Source: Eretmocerus hayati (lineage: Eukaryota > Arthropoda > Insecta > Hymenoptera > Aphelinidae). Taken from it: a DNA stretch of 64,000 bases. Each line of letters opens with the position of its first letter. Position 1 is the stretch's first letter. The stretch is taken from the NCBI GenBank assembly GCA_029851415.1, contig CM056744.1, positions 90,941,907 to 91,005,906 on the forward strand, written 5' to 3'. A model generated the notes under the pieces. The model saw only the letters and a list, made by a program, of their open reading frames with translations. It made no database searches and was not told where the DNA came from. The position numbers and the translations under genes are program-made. Shown piece after piece: positions 1 to 9,932 of the stretch.

Positions 1-433
1 CTCTGCGAAGAGCTTCGCGGCGGCGTTCTCTGATGGCCTGAGCCTCATCGATCATGGCCAAGTCCTCCATGATGTCCTCGATGTGCTCAATTCTTTTTTC
101 ACCGAAACGGTCAACGCTGGCTCTTCCATATTTGTCTTGGAATGCGAGGCATTCCGCTATCAAATCATCGGTGTCTGCCCTCTGATTCATTGTTTTCACT
201 ATATGGTCGTCTATTCGACCCATGAGGATTTTGGCCTCATCCTCTTTGTTGTCAGCGTTGACACTCTCATCAGCGGGGGTGCTTGCTGTCGCGGCAGATA
301 GTCGTGCCGCTTCAGCCTCTTCTTTGGCCAGCTGTTCCAGTTCTTCATTGAACAGGCGCATTTGCTCCATCGCCTCTCTCACCTCCTCTGGTGATTTTTC
401 AGTGACCTCACTGCTGTCATTGAGGAAATCCAT
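1..433 (-). CDS. Third ORF of the Gypsy-type element, acidic coiled-coil-like N-terminus, partial
   Basis: An uninterrupted frame of 144 codons runs from an ATG at 433 off the window start; an in-frame TAG lies about 15 codons upstream of the ATG. It begins MDFLNDSSEVTEKSPEE and is rich in Glu, Ala and Arg with heptad-like stretches (for example EELEQLAKEEAEAARLS), so a coiled coil is likely. There is no N-terminal signal peptide or hydrophobic segment, unlike the envelope ORF that follows pol in errantivirus-type elements. It lies 131 bp downstream of the pol stop on the same strand, and the gap contains pyrimidine-rich tracts ending in TAG that could be splice acceptors for a subgenomic RNA. 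The function is unknown. It could also belong to an adjacent transcription unit, since the 3' LTR is not visible. Confidence 0.6.
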   Translation of the reverse strand, partial: MDFLNDSSEVTEKSPEEVREAMEQMRLFNEELEQLAKEEAEAARLSAATASTPADESVNADNKEDEAKILMGRIDDHIVKTMNQRADTDDLIAECLAFQDKYGRASVDRFGEKRIEHIEDIMEDLAMIDEAQAIRERRREALRR

Positions 434-564
434 TTCCTGGAACAAATTTTCTACGTTGTTTCCCCATATTTCTTTTTTCTATGGACAGACGTCCACTACA
501 AAGAAAAAAGAGTTTTTCTACAAGAGTTCTACGACAAAATAGTGTAAGTTGGAAAATAGAATCA

Positions 565-3500
565 CTATTTTGCCAAGCGACTACTAGATCTAGTGCGCAT
601 AGGGGATATACTTGACGCATTCAAGATCTTCTTTTTTGTCGATCCTTTTGGTCGGCCGCGCGGTCGTTTTGGCACCGGGTCGGTCGTATTTGGCGGGGTC
701 ACTTTGACTATATTGTCATTCGACTCATGCCTAATTGAGGGCGCGAATTTTACGCGTTTTCTAGTAACTACGATTTTTGTTTTTCGCGGTCGTCCTCTTT
801 TTTTGGTTAATTTTGGAGTATCTGTTTTTTGCGCAACGTTTTTTGCGGATCTGAGTACCCGACATGGACCTTGGTTGAACGAATCGTCGTCTAATGGGGC
901 GATTATTGATTGTTCGATTTCAGGGTCGATTGGGGGCTCTTCGCCGTCGATGTAGGGTTTAAGGTCTTGGACATGCACTTTTCCGATGCTTTGGCCCGAT
1001 TCATCGGCCAGTTCGTAAACATTTGAACCGAGTCGAGCCAGGATGGTGAATTTGCCGTCGAATTTGGGTGCAAGTTTGCCTGTGATACCCTGAGCTTGTG
1101 ATGATAGGACTCTGTTACGCTTCCAAACAGCATCTCCTATTGCGTACTGAACATCACGTCGTTTTTTATTGTAGTATTGAGCTTGATGCTCGTGAGCTTT
1201 TTGCGAGTTGGTCATTGCGACCGTATGTAAGTCAGGCAATTTTAGCATATGTGCTTGCCAGTTACTTATTGCTTGCACTAGCTCTTTTTCAGCAGACGCG
1301 AGTTCTTGTTGACGTTTGAAGTTTTTCGGTGGAACTGGGTTACGTCCATAATTCATAAAAGCTGGACTGAGATGAGTCGAGTGCTGGACGCTTGTATTGT
1401 AAGCGAACTGGAGTTCGGTCACGTGTTCGTCCCAGCGACTATGTTTGTCCTCTAAGTATGCAATAATGGACGTTTTAATTGTTCTTATTATTCGTTCTGC
1501 TGGATTGCAATGAGCGGCGTAAGGTGGTATAGTCATATGTACAATCCCACGCTCCTGCAAGAACTTGTCTATTACTTTGTTTGAGTACTCTGGTCCGTTG
1601 TCGGACAGGAAAGTTTCAGGAGTACCAAAACGTAGAATTATTTTGGTGTCCAGAGCTTTACGCACAGTCAGTGCATTTGCTTTGCGAACTGGTACACATT
1701 CCATCCATTTTGAAAATAAGTCAATAAAGACTATCATATATTCATTGCCGTGAACACTGCGAGGGAACACGCAAGTGTCGGCTGCTACAACTTGCCATGG
1801 TCGTGTAATTGACCGTTTGCCCATGAGGCCGGCTGGTGCAAGTTGTTGCACTTTGCATTGCTGGCAAATTGTGCATTTTCTCACAAAATTTGCTACATCG
1901 TGGTATAAATTTGGCCAGAAGTAATGAATTATAACACGTTGATGTGTTTTAAATCGACCGAAATGGCCTGCTGTTACTTCTTCATGGCATTCTCTGAGGA
2001 TTTGTAAACGATTTTCTTGCGGTACTACTAATTTCCACGCATCGTTGTCAATTCCAAGATCGTCAAGGACGTCGTCGGGCTTATAATGGTAAAGATTTTT
2101 ACCGACGATTTTCCAATTTGGGAATTCTTTTGGTCGACTTTGGACCTCGTTGAATTTTTCAATGTACCACGCATCTTGCGTGGATTTTTCTACATCAATG
2201 GTCGCTAGACCAGGTGTCTCGAGCATTTCTTCGTCTTCGTACATCCTAGATAAACAGTCTGGTACGATATTCTTATTTCCTGGTCGATGTTGTATAGTGA
2301 AGTCATGGCTTTGTAATTCAAGTGCCCAGCGGGCTAGGCGTCCTGTGGGATTCCGTAGATTGAATAACCAACGCAGACTACTGTGGTCAGTTATTACCTT
2401 GAATGGGTATCCCTCAATGTAAGGCCGAAATTTTCTTATTGCCCATAAAAGAGCCAGGCATTCTCGTTCTGTACAAGAGAAATTCTTTTCTTGGGGCGTG
2501 AGTACTCTGCTAGCAAATTCTAGAGGGCGCTCTTCACCATCTACTATTTGAACAAGCAGAGCTCCAAGGCCCGTATTCGATGCATCGGTCTGGATTTGAA
2601 ATTCGAGATTGTGATCAGGCCGATTCAAGACTGGAGCCGTTGCAAGCATGATTTTTATTTGCTCAAAGGCATTTTGTTGCTCATCTGTCCATAAGAAAGG
2701 CGTCCCCTTCTTGGTTAGGCGAGTGAGCGGTTCGGCAATCGTGGCGAAATCGTTTAAGAATTTTCTATACCACGACGCCATGCCTAAGAAGCGTTGCAAT
2801 TTTTTCAAAGTCTTCGGGGCTGGAAATTCTACAATTGGCTTGATCTTCTCTGGATCTGGTCGAAAGCCATCACGATTGACTAGGACTCCGAGGTACCTAA
2901 CTTCGTCCTTGCAAAAGTGACTTTTTTCACGATTAATTGTTAGACCGGCATCTTTGATCTTTTTCAAAATTAGCTCAAGTACTTCTAGGTGTTTTTCAAA
3001 CGTCTCAGTTACTATGATGATGTCGTCTAAATAACTGAACGCGAATGGCTCTAATTCAGGTCCGATTAAGTCGTCCATTAGGGCCTGGTAGGTCGCGGGA
3101 CCATTACAGACCCCATACGGTAATTTTGTGAATTCGAACAAACCTAATCCTGGGACTGTAAATGCCGTAAATTGTTCTGAGCCTTTTTTAAGTGGAATAG
3201 ACCAGTATGCGGAGCTCATGTCTATAGTGCTGATATATTTAGCATTTTGAAGCTTCCGTAGAATTGCATCCATTTGCGGTATAGGATATGCATTTTTGCG
3301 TGACACATTATTCAATTTTCTGTAGTCAACACAAAAGCGATATTCGCCATTCGATTTCCTAACCATTACTACGGGGCTAGACCATGCGCTTGTCGATTTT
3401 CTGATCACTCCGAGTTGGAGCATTTTCCGGACTTGATCATGCATTTCGTCCTCGATCCGTTTGGATACGGGGTAATATTTTTGTTTGATCGGTCGACATG

Positions 3501-4224
3501 ACTCGACGACGATCTCATGTTCAATCCGGTCCGTGCAACCGATACTTGGACCATGGACTACTATATTTCGGTCTAACACGTCATCTAACAATTTGCGCTG
3601 CTTATCAGTGAGATCTTCAATGCCGACTGATGCGAGGTTGGCTGTATTTAAATCGCCCTGAGTAGCAAACTCAACAGTAAAAGGGTCTGATGGGCCCTTC
3701 TCGCCTTTCACTGTCATAGTACTTTCTTCAGGAACAAGGATTGCATTGAAAGAATATGCGAAGTCTGCTCCCAAAATTAGGTCACAGGCCAATTTTTCAT
3801 AAATGAACATTGCAATGTCTTTCTTTACACCAGCAACCTCAATTGGCAATTTGGTTTGCGCTACCGGTCGCGCTAATTCACCAGTTGCTAAACGGCAGTG
3901 TGGGCCTCGATAGGGCGACACACGAGCTCCAATTGCAGCAGCTAATTGTAGACCGATTGGTCCAACAGCTGTTCGAGATGCGCCAGTGTCGTATAAAGCG
4001 CGAACACAGGCGTTTCCTAAATTTGTTTTGAGCCACCAGCGAGGATGATCGCCAAGTGGTTTTTCATTGTCACAATCAGTTGATAGACTTGGAGAGTCCG
4101 TGGAATATAGTCCTGGTTTCGTGGCTGGCTGTTGGTCACTGACCAACCCATTACCAGAGGCCATATCCTCTAGAGAGGCGGTAGAGGCCTTACCTAGTCG
4201 CCTCCTCCTCCTTTTTTTTGACAT
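565..4224 (-). CDS. pol: Gypsy-type Pol polyprotein (protease, RT, RNase H, integrase)
   Basis: This 1219-aa polyprotein copies the element RNA into DNA and inserts it into the genome. The aspartic protease motif DTGA is at residues 79-82 with a second ILGAD-type motif near 150. The reverse transcriptase carries YLDD at 398-401. RNase H starts with TDAS (D547) and has TERE and TDHSS motifs further on. The integrase has an H-H-C-C zinc domain (GHFGRFKTH, then CTICQQC) and the catalytic residues D816, D875 and E910. The C-terminal tail has two AT-hook motifs (KRGRPRK and RPRGRPKGS) and is strongly basic. All catalytic residues are present and there is no stop or frameshift. The ORF overlaps gag by 31 bp in the -1 frame, so it is most likely made as a Gag-Pol fusion; the ATG at 4224 need not be used. 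The family call is secure, the clade within Gypsy is not. Confidence 0.96.
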   Translation of the reverse strand: MSKKRRRRRLGKASTASLEDMASGNGLVSDQQPATKPGLYSTDSPSLSTDCDNEKPLGDHPRWWLKTNLGNACVRALYDTGASRTAVGPIGLQLAAAIGARVSPYRGPHCRLATGELARPVAQTKLPIEVAGVKKDIAMFIYEKLACDLILGADFAYSFNAILVPEESTMTVKGEKGPSDPFTVEFATQGDLNTANLASVGIEDLTDKQRKLLDDVLDRNIVVHGPSIGCTDRIEHEIVVESCRPIKQKYYPVSKRIEDEMHDQVRKMLQLGVIRKSTSAWSSPVVMVRKSNGEYRFCVDYRKLNNVSRKNAYPIPQMDAILRKLQNAKYISTIDMSSAYWSIPLKKGSEQFTAFTVPGLGLFEFTKLPYGVCNGPATYQALMDDLIGPELEPFAFSYLDDIIIVTETFEKHLEVLELILKKIKDAGLTINREKSHFCKDEVRYLGVLVNRDGFRPDPEKIKPIVEFPAPKTLKKLQRFLGMASWYRKFLNDFATIAEPLTRLTKKGTPFLWTDEQQNAFEQIKIMLATAPVLNRPDHNLEFQIQTDASNTGLGALLVQIVDGEERPLEFASRVLTPQEKNFSCTERECLALLWAIRKFRPYIEGYPFKVITDHSSLRWLFNLRNPTGRLARWALELQSHDFTIQHRPGNKNIVPDCLSRMYEDEEMLETPGLATIDVEKSTQDAWYIEKFNEVQSRPKEFPNWKIVGKNLYHYKPDDVLDDLGIDNDAWKLVVPQENRLQILRECHEEVTAGHFGRFKTHQRVIIHYFWPNLYHDVANFVRKCTICQQCKVQQLAPAGLMGKRSITRPWQVVAADTCVFPRSVHGNEYMIVFIDLFSKWMECVPVRKANALTVRKALDTKIILRFGTPETFLSDNGPEYSNKVIDKFLQERGIVHMTIPPYAAHCNPAERIIRTIKTSIIAYLEDKHSRWDEHVTELQFAYNTSVQHSTHLSPAFMNYGRNPVPPKNFKRQQELASAEKELVQAISNWQAHMLKLPDLHTVAMTNSQKAHEHQAQYYNKKRRDVQYAIGDAVWKRNRVLSSQAQGITGKLAPKFDGKFTILARLGSNVYELADESGQSIGKVHVQDLKPYIDGEEPPIDPEIEQSIIAPLDDDSFNQGPCRVLRSAKNVAQKTDTPKLTKKRGRPRKTKIVVTRKRVKFAPSIRHESNDNIVKVTPPNTTDPVPKRPRGRPKGSTKKKILNASSISPMRTRSSSRLAK

Positions 4225-6269
4225 TCAGGACAGTCATTTTTTGTGTATCCAGGCCAAGAGCAGTTCCAGCAGAATCTACTTTTTGGACCAGGACCAGGTT
4301 CTTTGTCCTTATTGTGGTCGCTTTTAATGACCGGTTTAGGTCTAGGGACCATATTGGTTTTAGGTTTGTCATTATTTGAATTATTTCGTTGTTGATTGGA
4401 TGCAGGTTTATTTGCAGACGTATTTGTATTTTGCAATTTCAATGATTTGAATTTTTCATCAATTATTTTTGACACTGCATCTGTCATTTGCGCAATCGAG
4501 GTTGGCGCATTTGTGTTTTGAGTTTGCCTAGGCGCTGGGGGCGCAGTAGGCAGTGTTAGTGATTTTAATTCTTTTTGAATTAAATCTTTAATCAATTTTG
4601 TTGTCTCGACCAGTGGTTCAACCGAGGTTGCTGCCAGGTTAGGTTGAGATTTATTGTCGTCTGATTTTTTCGTCTCGGGTGGTTTATATGCCAGTTCAGG
4701 CAAGAGACACTGATCAGGATTGGGGGGTGGACGATAAAATTTATTGCTATCTCGAATATGCTCCGCTTCTCGAGTAAGCGTGAAGAGGTCGTCGACCGTT
4801 TCGACTTTATCGCGAGGGACCCATTGTTGAATTGTGGGATGCAAATTGCGATATAAAAGTTCAAGTTGTTGGTCATCGCTCCATGGTGTATCAAATTTGT
4901 CTAGTATTGTTAAAAGACAAACAATGTAGTCTCTTGCGCGCTCTTCTTTCCCTTGCGTACGAGACTCTGCTTCGCGGATAAGTCGTTGCTGGAAGTGCTT
5001 ATCTCGACCAAAACATATTCGAGCATCTGTCTTGAATGCTGCCCAATTTGTCCATTTGGACCGCGATTGTCTGAACCATCGCAAAGCTGGACCGGTGAGT
5101 AATTCGGTCAGTGCATTCATGAGGTCTTCATCTGCAATACTAGATAATGTCTTGCATTCGTCAACTCGTTGTAAAAATTCTTCTATGCTGCCATCTTTTA
5201 AATCTCCAGAGAAAGTCAATTTCCATTGACGTACTATTTTTCCAATGTCGACAGGTTGGCTGCGAATTGAGTTATTTCTCCCATAGGTATCGTTGAGACC
5301 ACTGTGCACAGCTTGCGGTGCTGGCAGATTGTTTGTTACATTTATTGGTTGAATGACTGTTTGGTCAGATTGTCTTGTTCGATCTTCATTTGGATTGAAA
5401 TATCGAAGATCGTATGTATCTTGAAGATTAACACTTCTTATTCGAGGTGCGTCGCTTGCGAGCCTCGGCACGCTCGTTGGTATAACTGTACTTTGACCTA
5501 CAGGCATTTGCGTGCTATTTGCGAATTCGCGAGTATCGAAATTGCGCGATTTTTCGATTAATTGAGCTTCAATTGCTTGCGCACGTTTTTGTGATTCTTC
5601 TAGCTCGCGATTCTTCTTGGTCCAATTTAATTGTAATGCGTCGACCTGTTTTTGCGCGGCAGTCAACCGCTTCAGTTGATTTGCGACCATTCTTGGTATA
5701 TGTTGTACAGTACCATCATCACAGATGTATGGTACTAAATCAAGGTCAGTAGGACTACCTGTAGTACTAGTGATAGGCCTGTTGTCCATTGAGGTCACAG
5801 AGGTTGTAGTTGGCCGAGGCATCGTGCCTGTATACGTCGAAATGGTTATTGATGTTGTTGTAATTGTCGTCGATCCGCTGACTATTGTTGGAAAGATGTC
5901 ATTTTCTTCTTCTTGTATTAATGACGATGTCAATCCTCCGCTTGCCATTGCGTTGACGTTGCTATCTTCATTGATGTAGTGGTCTCCGCGAACCGATTTA
6001 TACGCAGTTTGTACTAAATCTCTACGCAATCTTATCCTATATTGCTTTAAATCTTCATCATTCTCGAATTCATTATTTTCAATGAAGTCAGATTCGGTAT
6101 AATCACCTAATAGGCAGCGCATAAGCCTTTCCATTTGGATGGTTTCATCTCCATCTTCTCGAAGTTCAAGTTTGCGAATTGTCTCTAATTGCTCATCTGG
6201 TTTCAGACTAGTCAACCAACAGGTCAAGTCTGCTTCTGATTCAAAAAAAGTTTCATTTTCGTCCGCCAT
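4194..6269 (-). CDS. gag: Gypsy-type Gag (capsid and nucleocapsid)
   Basis: Gag forms the virus-like particle and packages the RNA. The frame is open from an ATG at 6305, but the ATG at 6269 (MADENETFFESE) has a much better start context (A at -3, G at +4), so I start there, giving about 691 aa. The N-terminal half is acidic and Ser/Thr-rich. A retrotransposon-gag capsid region follows at roughly residues 320-530 (WKLTFSGDL, then ALRWFRQ, then YRNLHPTIQQWV). The C-terminus is basic and Asn-rich with one zinc knuckle, C-x2-C-x4-Y-x4-C, in which the usual His is a Tyr. The stop at 4194 lies inside the start of pol. Confidence 0.93.
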   Translation of the reverse strand: MADENETFFESEADLTCWLTSLKPDEQLETIRKLELREDGDETIQMERLMRCLLGDYTESDFIENNEFENDEDLKQYRIRLRRDLVQTAYKSVRGDHYINEDSNVNAMASGGLTSSLIQEEENDIFPTIVSGSTTITTTSITISTYTGTMPRPTTTSVTSMDNRPITSTTGSPTDLDLVPYICDDGTVQHIPRMVANQLKRLTAAQKQVDALQLNWTKKNRELEESQKRAQAIEAQLIEKSRNFDTREFANSTQMPVGQSTVIPTSVPRLASDAPRIRSVNLQDTYDLRYFNPNEDRTRQSDQTVIQPINVTNNLPAPQAVHSGLNDTYGRNNSIRSQPVDIGKIVRQWKLTFSGDLKDGSIEEFLQRVDECKTLSSIADEDLMNALTELLTGPALRWFRQSRSKWTNWAAFKTDARICFGRDKHFQQRLIREAESRTQGKEERARDYIVCLLTILDKFDTPWSDDQQLELLYRNLHPTIQQWVPRDKVETVDDLFTLTREAEHIRDSNKFYRPPPNPDQCLLPELAYKPPETKKSDDNKSQPNLAATSVEPLVETTKLIKDLIQKELKSLTLPTAPPAPRQTQNTNAPTSIAQMTDAVSKIIDEKFKSLKLQNTNTSANKPASNQQRNNSNNDKPKTNMVPRPKPVIKSDHNKDKEPGPGPKSRFCWNCSWPGYTKNDCPECQKKGGGGD
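4212..4219 (-). promoter_or_regulatory. Probable -1 ribosomal frameshift slippery site (A8) between gag and pol
   Basis: On the minus strand the gag frame reads CAA AAA AAA GGA, which contains the heptamer A AAA AAA. A -1 slip there enters the pol frame as AGG AGG AGG AGG CGA. The gag stop is only six codons after the slip site, the normal layout for a Gag-Pol fusion. I did not identify a downstream pseudoknot. The same sequence creates the five-Arg run at the start of the pol frame. Confidence 0.7.
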
Positions 6270-6305
6270 GATTTTTAAAAATGTTGCAAAACTTTCAAAA
6301 TTCAT

Positions 6306-7711
6306 TCAATTTCATTGACTGTGAAGTCTAATTTATAAAAAGTATTGGATTTTATCCGAAAAGTTGCAAAAAAGCGGAAAAATGAATTTTTGAAATTTTG
6401 TTTATTGCAAAATTTATTGTTAAATTAATTGTAAAATTATTGGAAACAGCTAGATCAATCGCAATCTTGGACTTCTAATGATATTTGGTGCTATCGCAGT
6501 CGAATTCTGGTACAAAAAGTCAAAAAAGCGAAAAACAGCTATTTTCGAAAATATTCAAAAATCAATTTTGATTTTACTCTGAGTGGCTTCGTTTACCCCA
6601 ACATCGGGTGTTATTTGCAGAGAAAATTCAATTTTTATTGTAAATTGTTTAAATGATTAACAATAACAATTCTTCATTTTGCTATGCGCACGTTATATAC
6701 CTATAATACGTGGACAAGGTCCAAATACGCACGCCATTTCTATAGCGCAACGCTCGAATTAATGTAGTCGTCAGTATACCTATATATATATTATTCAAGG
6801 GTATTGGTATATCTATATATCAAGTCAAAAACGAGACTGATCAATGTTACCTATATGTGGTCGTTTGCACTTTGGTCTAATGGAATTGACCAATTATTTG
6901 TCAAAAAACTCGAATTTGTTTATAAAATTGTTAGCAACAATCGTATTTGCAATGCACAAGTGTGCATGAGTCATCAGAAATTTATTCAATTCAATAGAAA
7001 AATTTTTAGAATTTTTACAAAGGGAATTGAAAATATTGGTCAAAGACCTTCAAAATTGACTCAAATTGCACTAAAAATTGCTAAATTTATTAATAAACAA
7101 TTAATTTTAGGTGTTCATTGATCGGCGATCGCTTTTGAATTATTTCAATCGAGCGCAAGAATTTTCGGAACGCATTGGGACGCTGGGACGGTTGTAAACG
7201 CCTAACGCTATATCACTATATCTATATATATTGCTGTCGCTTGCATCGCTGTGCACTTTCATAGTGCACGTTTCATACACACACTTGTTGCATGGCGAGT
7301 TTAAATCGCGTGATTTTACAATGAACTATGCCACGCGCACGAAATATTCTGACTGAATATTATATTATATATCGCTATCTCTCTCGCGCTTGTGAGAGAG
7401 AACTTTAACTCGTTAGCGAGCGAGCGACGATCGCGCGATGTTGGTTATGACCATATATGGTCTTGTTTGCCTCTCCTGTCGAGGCGTCGAAAAGTCGCGA
7501 AAATTTTGAGCTTCGATTTGCTCCGAAAATTTTTAAGCAAAATGGCCGTCGAGACCACGCGGTGCAGAAAATTTGCTCCGAAAATCCAACCGCACTTGGA
7601 TTTTGCATACTCGACTCACCATGCTCTCACACTCATAATTCACACACACTATTACACACTACCACGTGCTCGAATTTGTGTGCATTGCACTCTAATTATG
7701 CAATAAAAATA
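6306..7711 (-). other. Untranslated leader of the Gypsy-type element
   Basis: About 1.4 kb lies between the primer-binding site and gag. It is A+T rich with TATATA runs near 6780-6830 and 7210-7230. No conserved coding region is seen. It would be the 5' UTR and packaging region of the genomic RNA, and it is long compared with most insect Gypsy elements. Confidence 0.7.
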
Positions 7712-7729
7712 GAACCGAGTTGGGCGCCA
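7712..7729 (-). other. Primer-binding site, tRNA-Lys type
   Basis: The minus strand reads TGGCGCCCAACTCGGTTC, one base downstream of the LTR end. The TGGCGCCCAAC core is the complement of a tRNA-Lys 3' end, as used by several insect Gypsy elements. It fixes the LTR boundary and orientation. Confidence 0.85.
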
Positions 7730-7735
7730 ATGTGA

Positions 7736-7779
7736 CTGGATTTATTCAGGCACATCCAGGCAGAGCCTGGTTTTATTTC
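7736..7779 (-). terminator. Polyadenylation signals of the LTR
   Basis: On the minus strand AATAAA occurs twice here (within GAAATAAAACC and GAATAAATCC), with an ATTAAA about 75 bp upstream (7860). This is the usual place for the R/U5 cleavage signal in an LTR. Confidence 0.55.
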
Positions 7780-8259
7780 GTGGGTTACTTACTCTATAAT
7801 TTGCATATTGAGAGGGAGTATGAAATGATAAGAGCAAGGTGATAAAGTTGAGCACCGGAGCTTTAATGAAAATAAAGAAGAGAAAGTTGAAACATATTTA
7901 CAAAATATTTACAAAAGGTCATTAGACCGGGAGAGTACTTGCGCAAGCTCGAGCACGAGGTCGGGAGGGCACGAAGAGGAATACATTCTACTGGCCACAG
8001 AAAGAGAGAGAGAGGATTCGAGCTAGCACTCACAGAACGTTGAACTTTGTCCTTGAAGACGACGTCGGCTACTGGGCGCAGGATGGCCACGAGACGCAAG
8101 TCGGCCTTGGGACTGTCGCTGGTGGGACGCTTGGCACGGTCGGCGATTTGACCTCGTATGGTCAGGAAGCTGCACCGGGCTCCTCAGATAATCCACTAAG
8201 TGCAGGGTCGGTCGCGAGACCGCTGCACCAGGTCAAAATATGCACGCGCGCACCGTAAC

Positions 8260-8266
8260 TTTTATA
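8260..8266 (-). promoter_or_regulatory. TATA box of the LTR promoter
   Basis: The minus strand reads GATATAAAAG here, inside the LTR, with transcription expected to start about 25-30 bp downstream (near 8232). This is the only good TATA motif in the GC-rich half of the LTR. Confidence 0.6.
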
Positions 8267-9131
8267 TCGGCGACGAGGAAAACGCGCGGCAAAAACGGAG
8301 CAGAAATCGGAGCGAGCGACGGCGCGTGCTCTCTCGATCACAAACGACGTAAGTCTGCCGCCGGCGGCGTGGTGATGATGAAATGGCGCGCGAGGGGAGG
8401 GAGCGCGAGGGGAAGTATGGCTACTGCTATACCTATAGCCCGCGCGAGCCCGTCTCGCTATAGTGTGCTTTCTCTCTCTCTCTCTCTTACCTTAAAAATG
8501 TCCTCTCCTTCGCTCGGCTCTTGCTGAAACAGTAACTTTATGATTAGATTATAAATTCTGTTACTTGGCCCAGGAGAGAGGCAGGACGGATATTACTCAT
8601 CCGTCACAACACAACTCACGCTAAAAATGTTCCACTTCTGGTCGAGTAAAAATGTTGTTGGAAAATCAAGCTTGACAAGTGTTTATTGGTGGTTCAATAA
8701 TTTTGTCAAAAATTGACATAAGCTTCTTCAGAAAGGATTCTTTCAAATAGATACAAACCAACTGATGTATAGGCTCTGGAGATCAGAAGTTTCTTGCTTC
8801 AAAATTTACCTGTAACAGAAAATGAAAATCTTGTTGAGAAATCCAGGTTTCTCTAAATGTAGATGGATGTATTTTATCTAGCATCGGGGAATGTAGGATT
8901 ACTGGATCAATAATTCGTTAGTTCCAGAAGGATTCAAGGGCTTATCGAGAATGGATAACCCTCGTTTTTGTGAGAGCTATCGATGAAAACGATTCGGGGG
9001 TTTTCCGAGAGATCCTTGTTCTGAACCAGGGTTGGAACGAGATGGATAGTCGCTGCGTGTGAAACAATTTGAACTGTGGAACGAATCAGGACAGGTTCTT
9101 TCATTTTTTGAGTATGTAGATTACCTCAACG

Positions 9132-9382
9132 TCACGGAACGGAAGATGTATATGTCGGTGAAGGAGTCGGGACTGACGGCTGTTGAACTTTTTTACTCGC
9201 TAGGCGTATCAAACGGCTTTTTAGCTCTGACATGACATAGTGATTCTTATACTCGAGGTTCGATCGCTTCGATGTGGTGGTTATCGAGCTGTCTGAGGGA
9301 ACAAACAAGGTGACGATCGAGTACTGCTCGCGAGGCTCATCCATCATACTGATAGACTTGGCACGGCTGCATCTGCATGAAA
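9132..9382 (-). other. Possible coding exon, unrecognised
   Basis: On the minus strand a pyrimidine-rich stretch ending TTCATGCAG is followed by an open frame beginning CSRAKSISMMDEPREQ and rich in Ser, Arg and Lys. A GT donor-like site (GCGA/GTAAAA) lies near 9203; without it the frame ends at 9132. The codon choice looks exon-like, but there is no homologue I recognise and no partner exon, so it may be chance. Confidence 0.2.
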
Positions 9383-9909
9383 ACAATGTAGTATATGAAT
9401 ATTTTAGAGACGCGAATTGATCGACTCTCGTCAAGCCTCCTCAATCATCTTCACTCAATTCAATGCCACCTTGTAAATATGAGATGCACTAAACTAACAT
9501 TCTGATTGAAATCGAGCTTCTCGCTCCATTCATAAATTTATTTAGATGGTTGTTGGGCTCAGCAGGAGAGTATGATTCGATTCTAGTTTTTCAAAATATT
9601 GAAACGGTATTTTGTATGCTCCAGATCTTCCAAAGGAACTCCAAAAAACAATATTATGGCGAGAGTCCATTCATCTAATAAGCTAACAAATACTCCCTGA
9701 GGATAATCAGTCTGCTGCAGCTACATCACTTCAGAATCTGTTTACGAATATTCGAGTGGCTCAATCAGCCGTGTACACATTCACATGCATCGATTCGTCT
9801 ATCGATAATGAAACGAATTGAAGTTGGTACTTCTGCATTTGAAGTAGTATATTTGGAGGTGTGGCTCAATCCTCCACAGGATTGATCCATCCTGGTGCTC
9901 TATATACCA

Positions 9910-9932
9910 CTGCTGCTGCTGCTGCTGCTGCT
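9910..9932. repeat. (CTG)n microsatellite
   Basis: About seven to eight CTG units in a row. It is not in a convincing reading frame. Confidence 0.9.

Larger units (their letters stand above)
1..8608 (-). mobile_element. Ty3/Gypsy-type LTR retrotransposon, 3' end outside window
   Basis: Reading on the minus strand, the order is LTR (7731-8608), Lys-type primer-binding site (7712-7729), long leader, gag, pol in the -1 frame, then a third ORF cut by the window start. The domain order protease, reverse transcriptase, RNase H, integrase is the Ty3/Gypsy order. Gag and pol are open over their full length and the LTR termini are perfect, so the copy looks recent. The 3' LTR, polypurine tract and left target-site duplication are not in the window; the duplication on the right side would begin at 8609. 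Confidence 0.93.
7731..8608 (-). repeat. 5' LTR of the Gypsy-type element (878 bp)
   Basis: The ends are perfect inverted hexamers: GTCACA/TGTGAC at 8603-8608 and TGTGAC/GTCACA at 7731-7736. The LTR contains a TATA box, a GC-rich presumed U3/R part, several pyrimidine tracts, AATAAA-type polyadenylation signals near its 3' end and a short CCAGGC/GCCTGG hairpin beside the last signal. It is followed directly by the primer-binding site. The other LTR is outside the window, so identity between the two cannot be judged. ORFs inside it (for example 7863-8099) are chance. Confidence 0.9.

Noticed and set aside
222..542. 106-codon plus-strand frame with poly-Ser
   Set aside because: Shadow of the acidic third ORF on the other strand (Glu/Ala codons read as Ser on the reverse).
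7863..8099. 78-codon minus-strand frame inside the LTR
   Set aside because: Lies wholly in the LTR, resembles no protein and is explained by GC-rich U3/R sequence.
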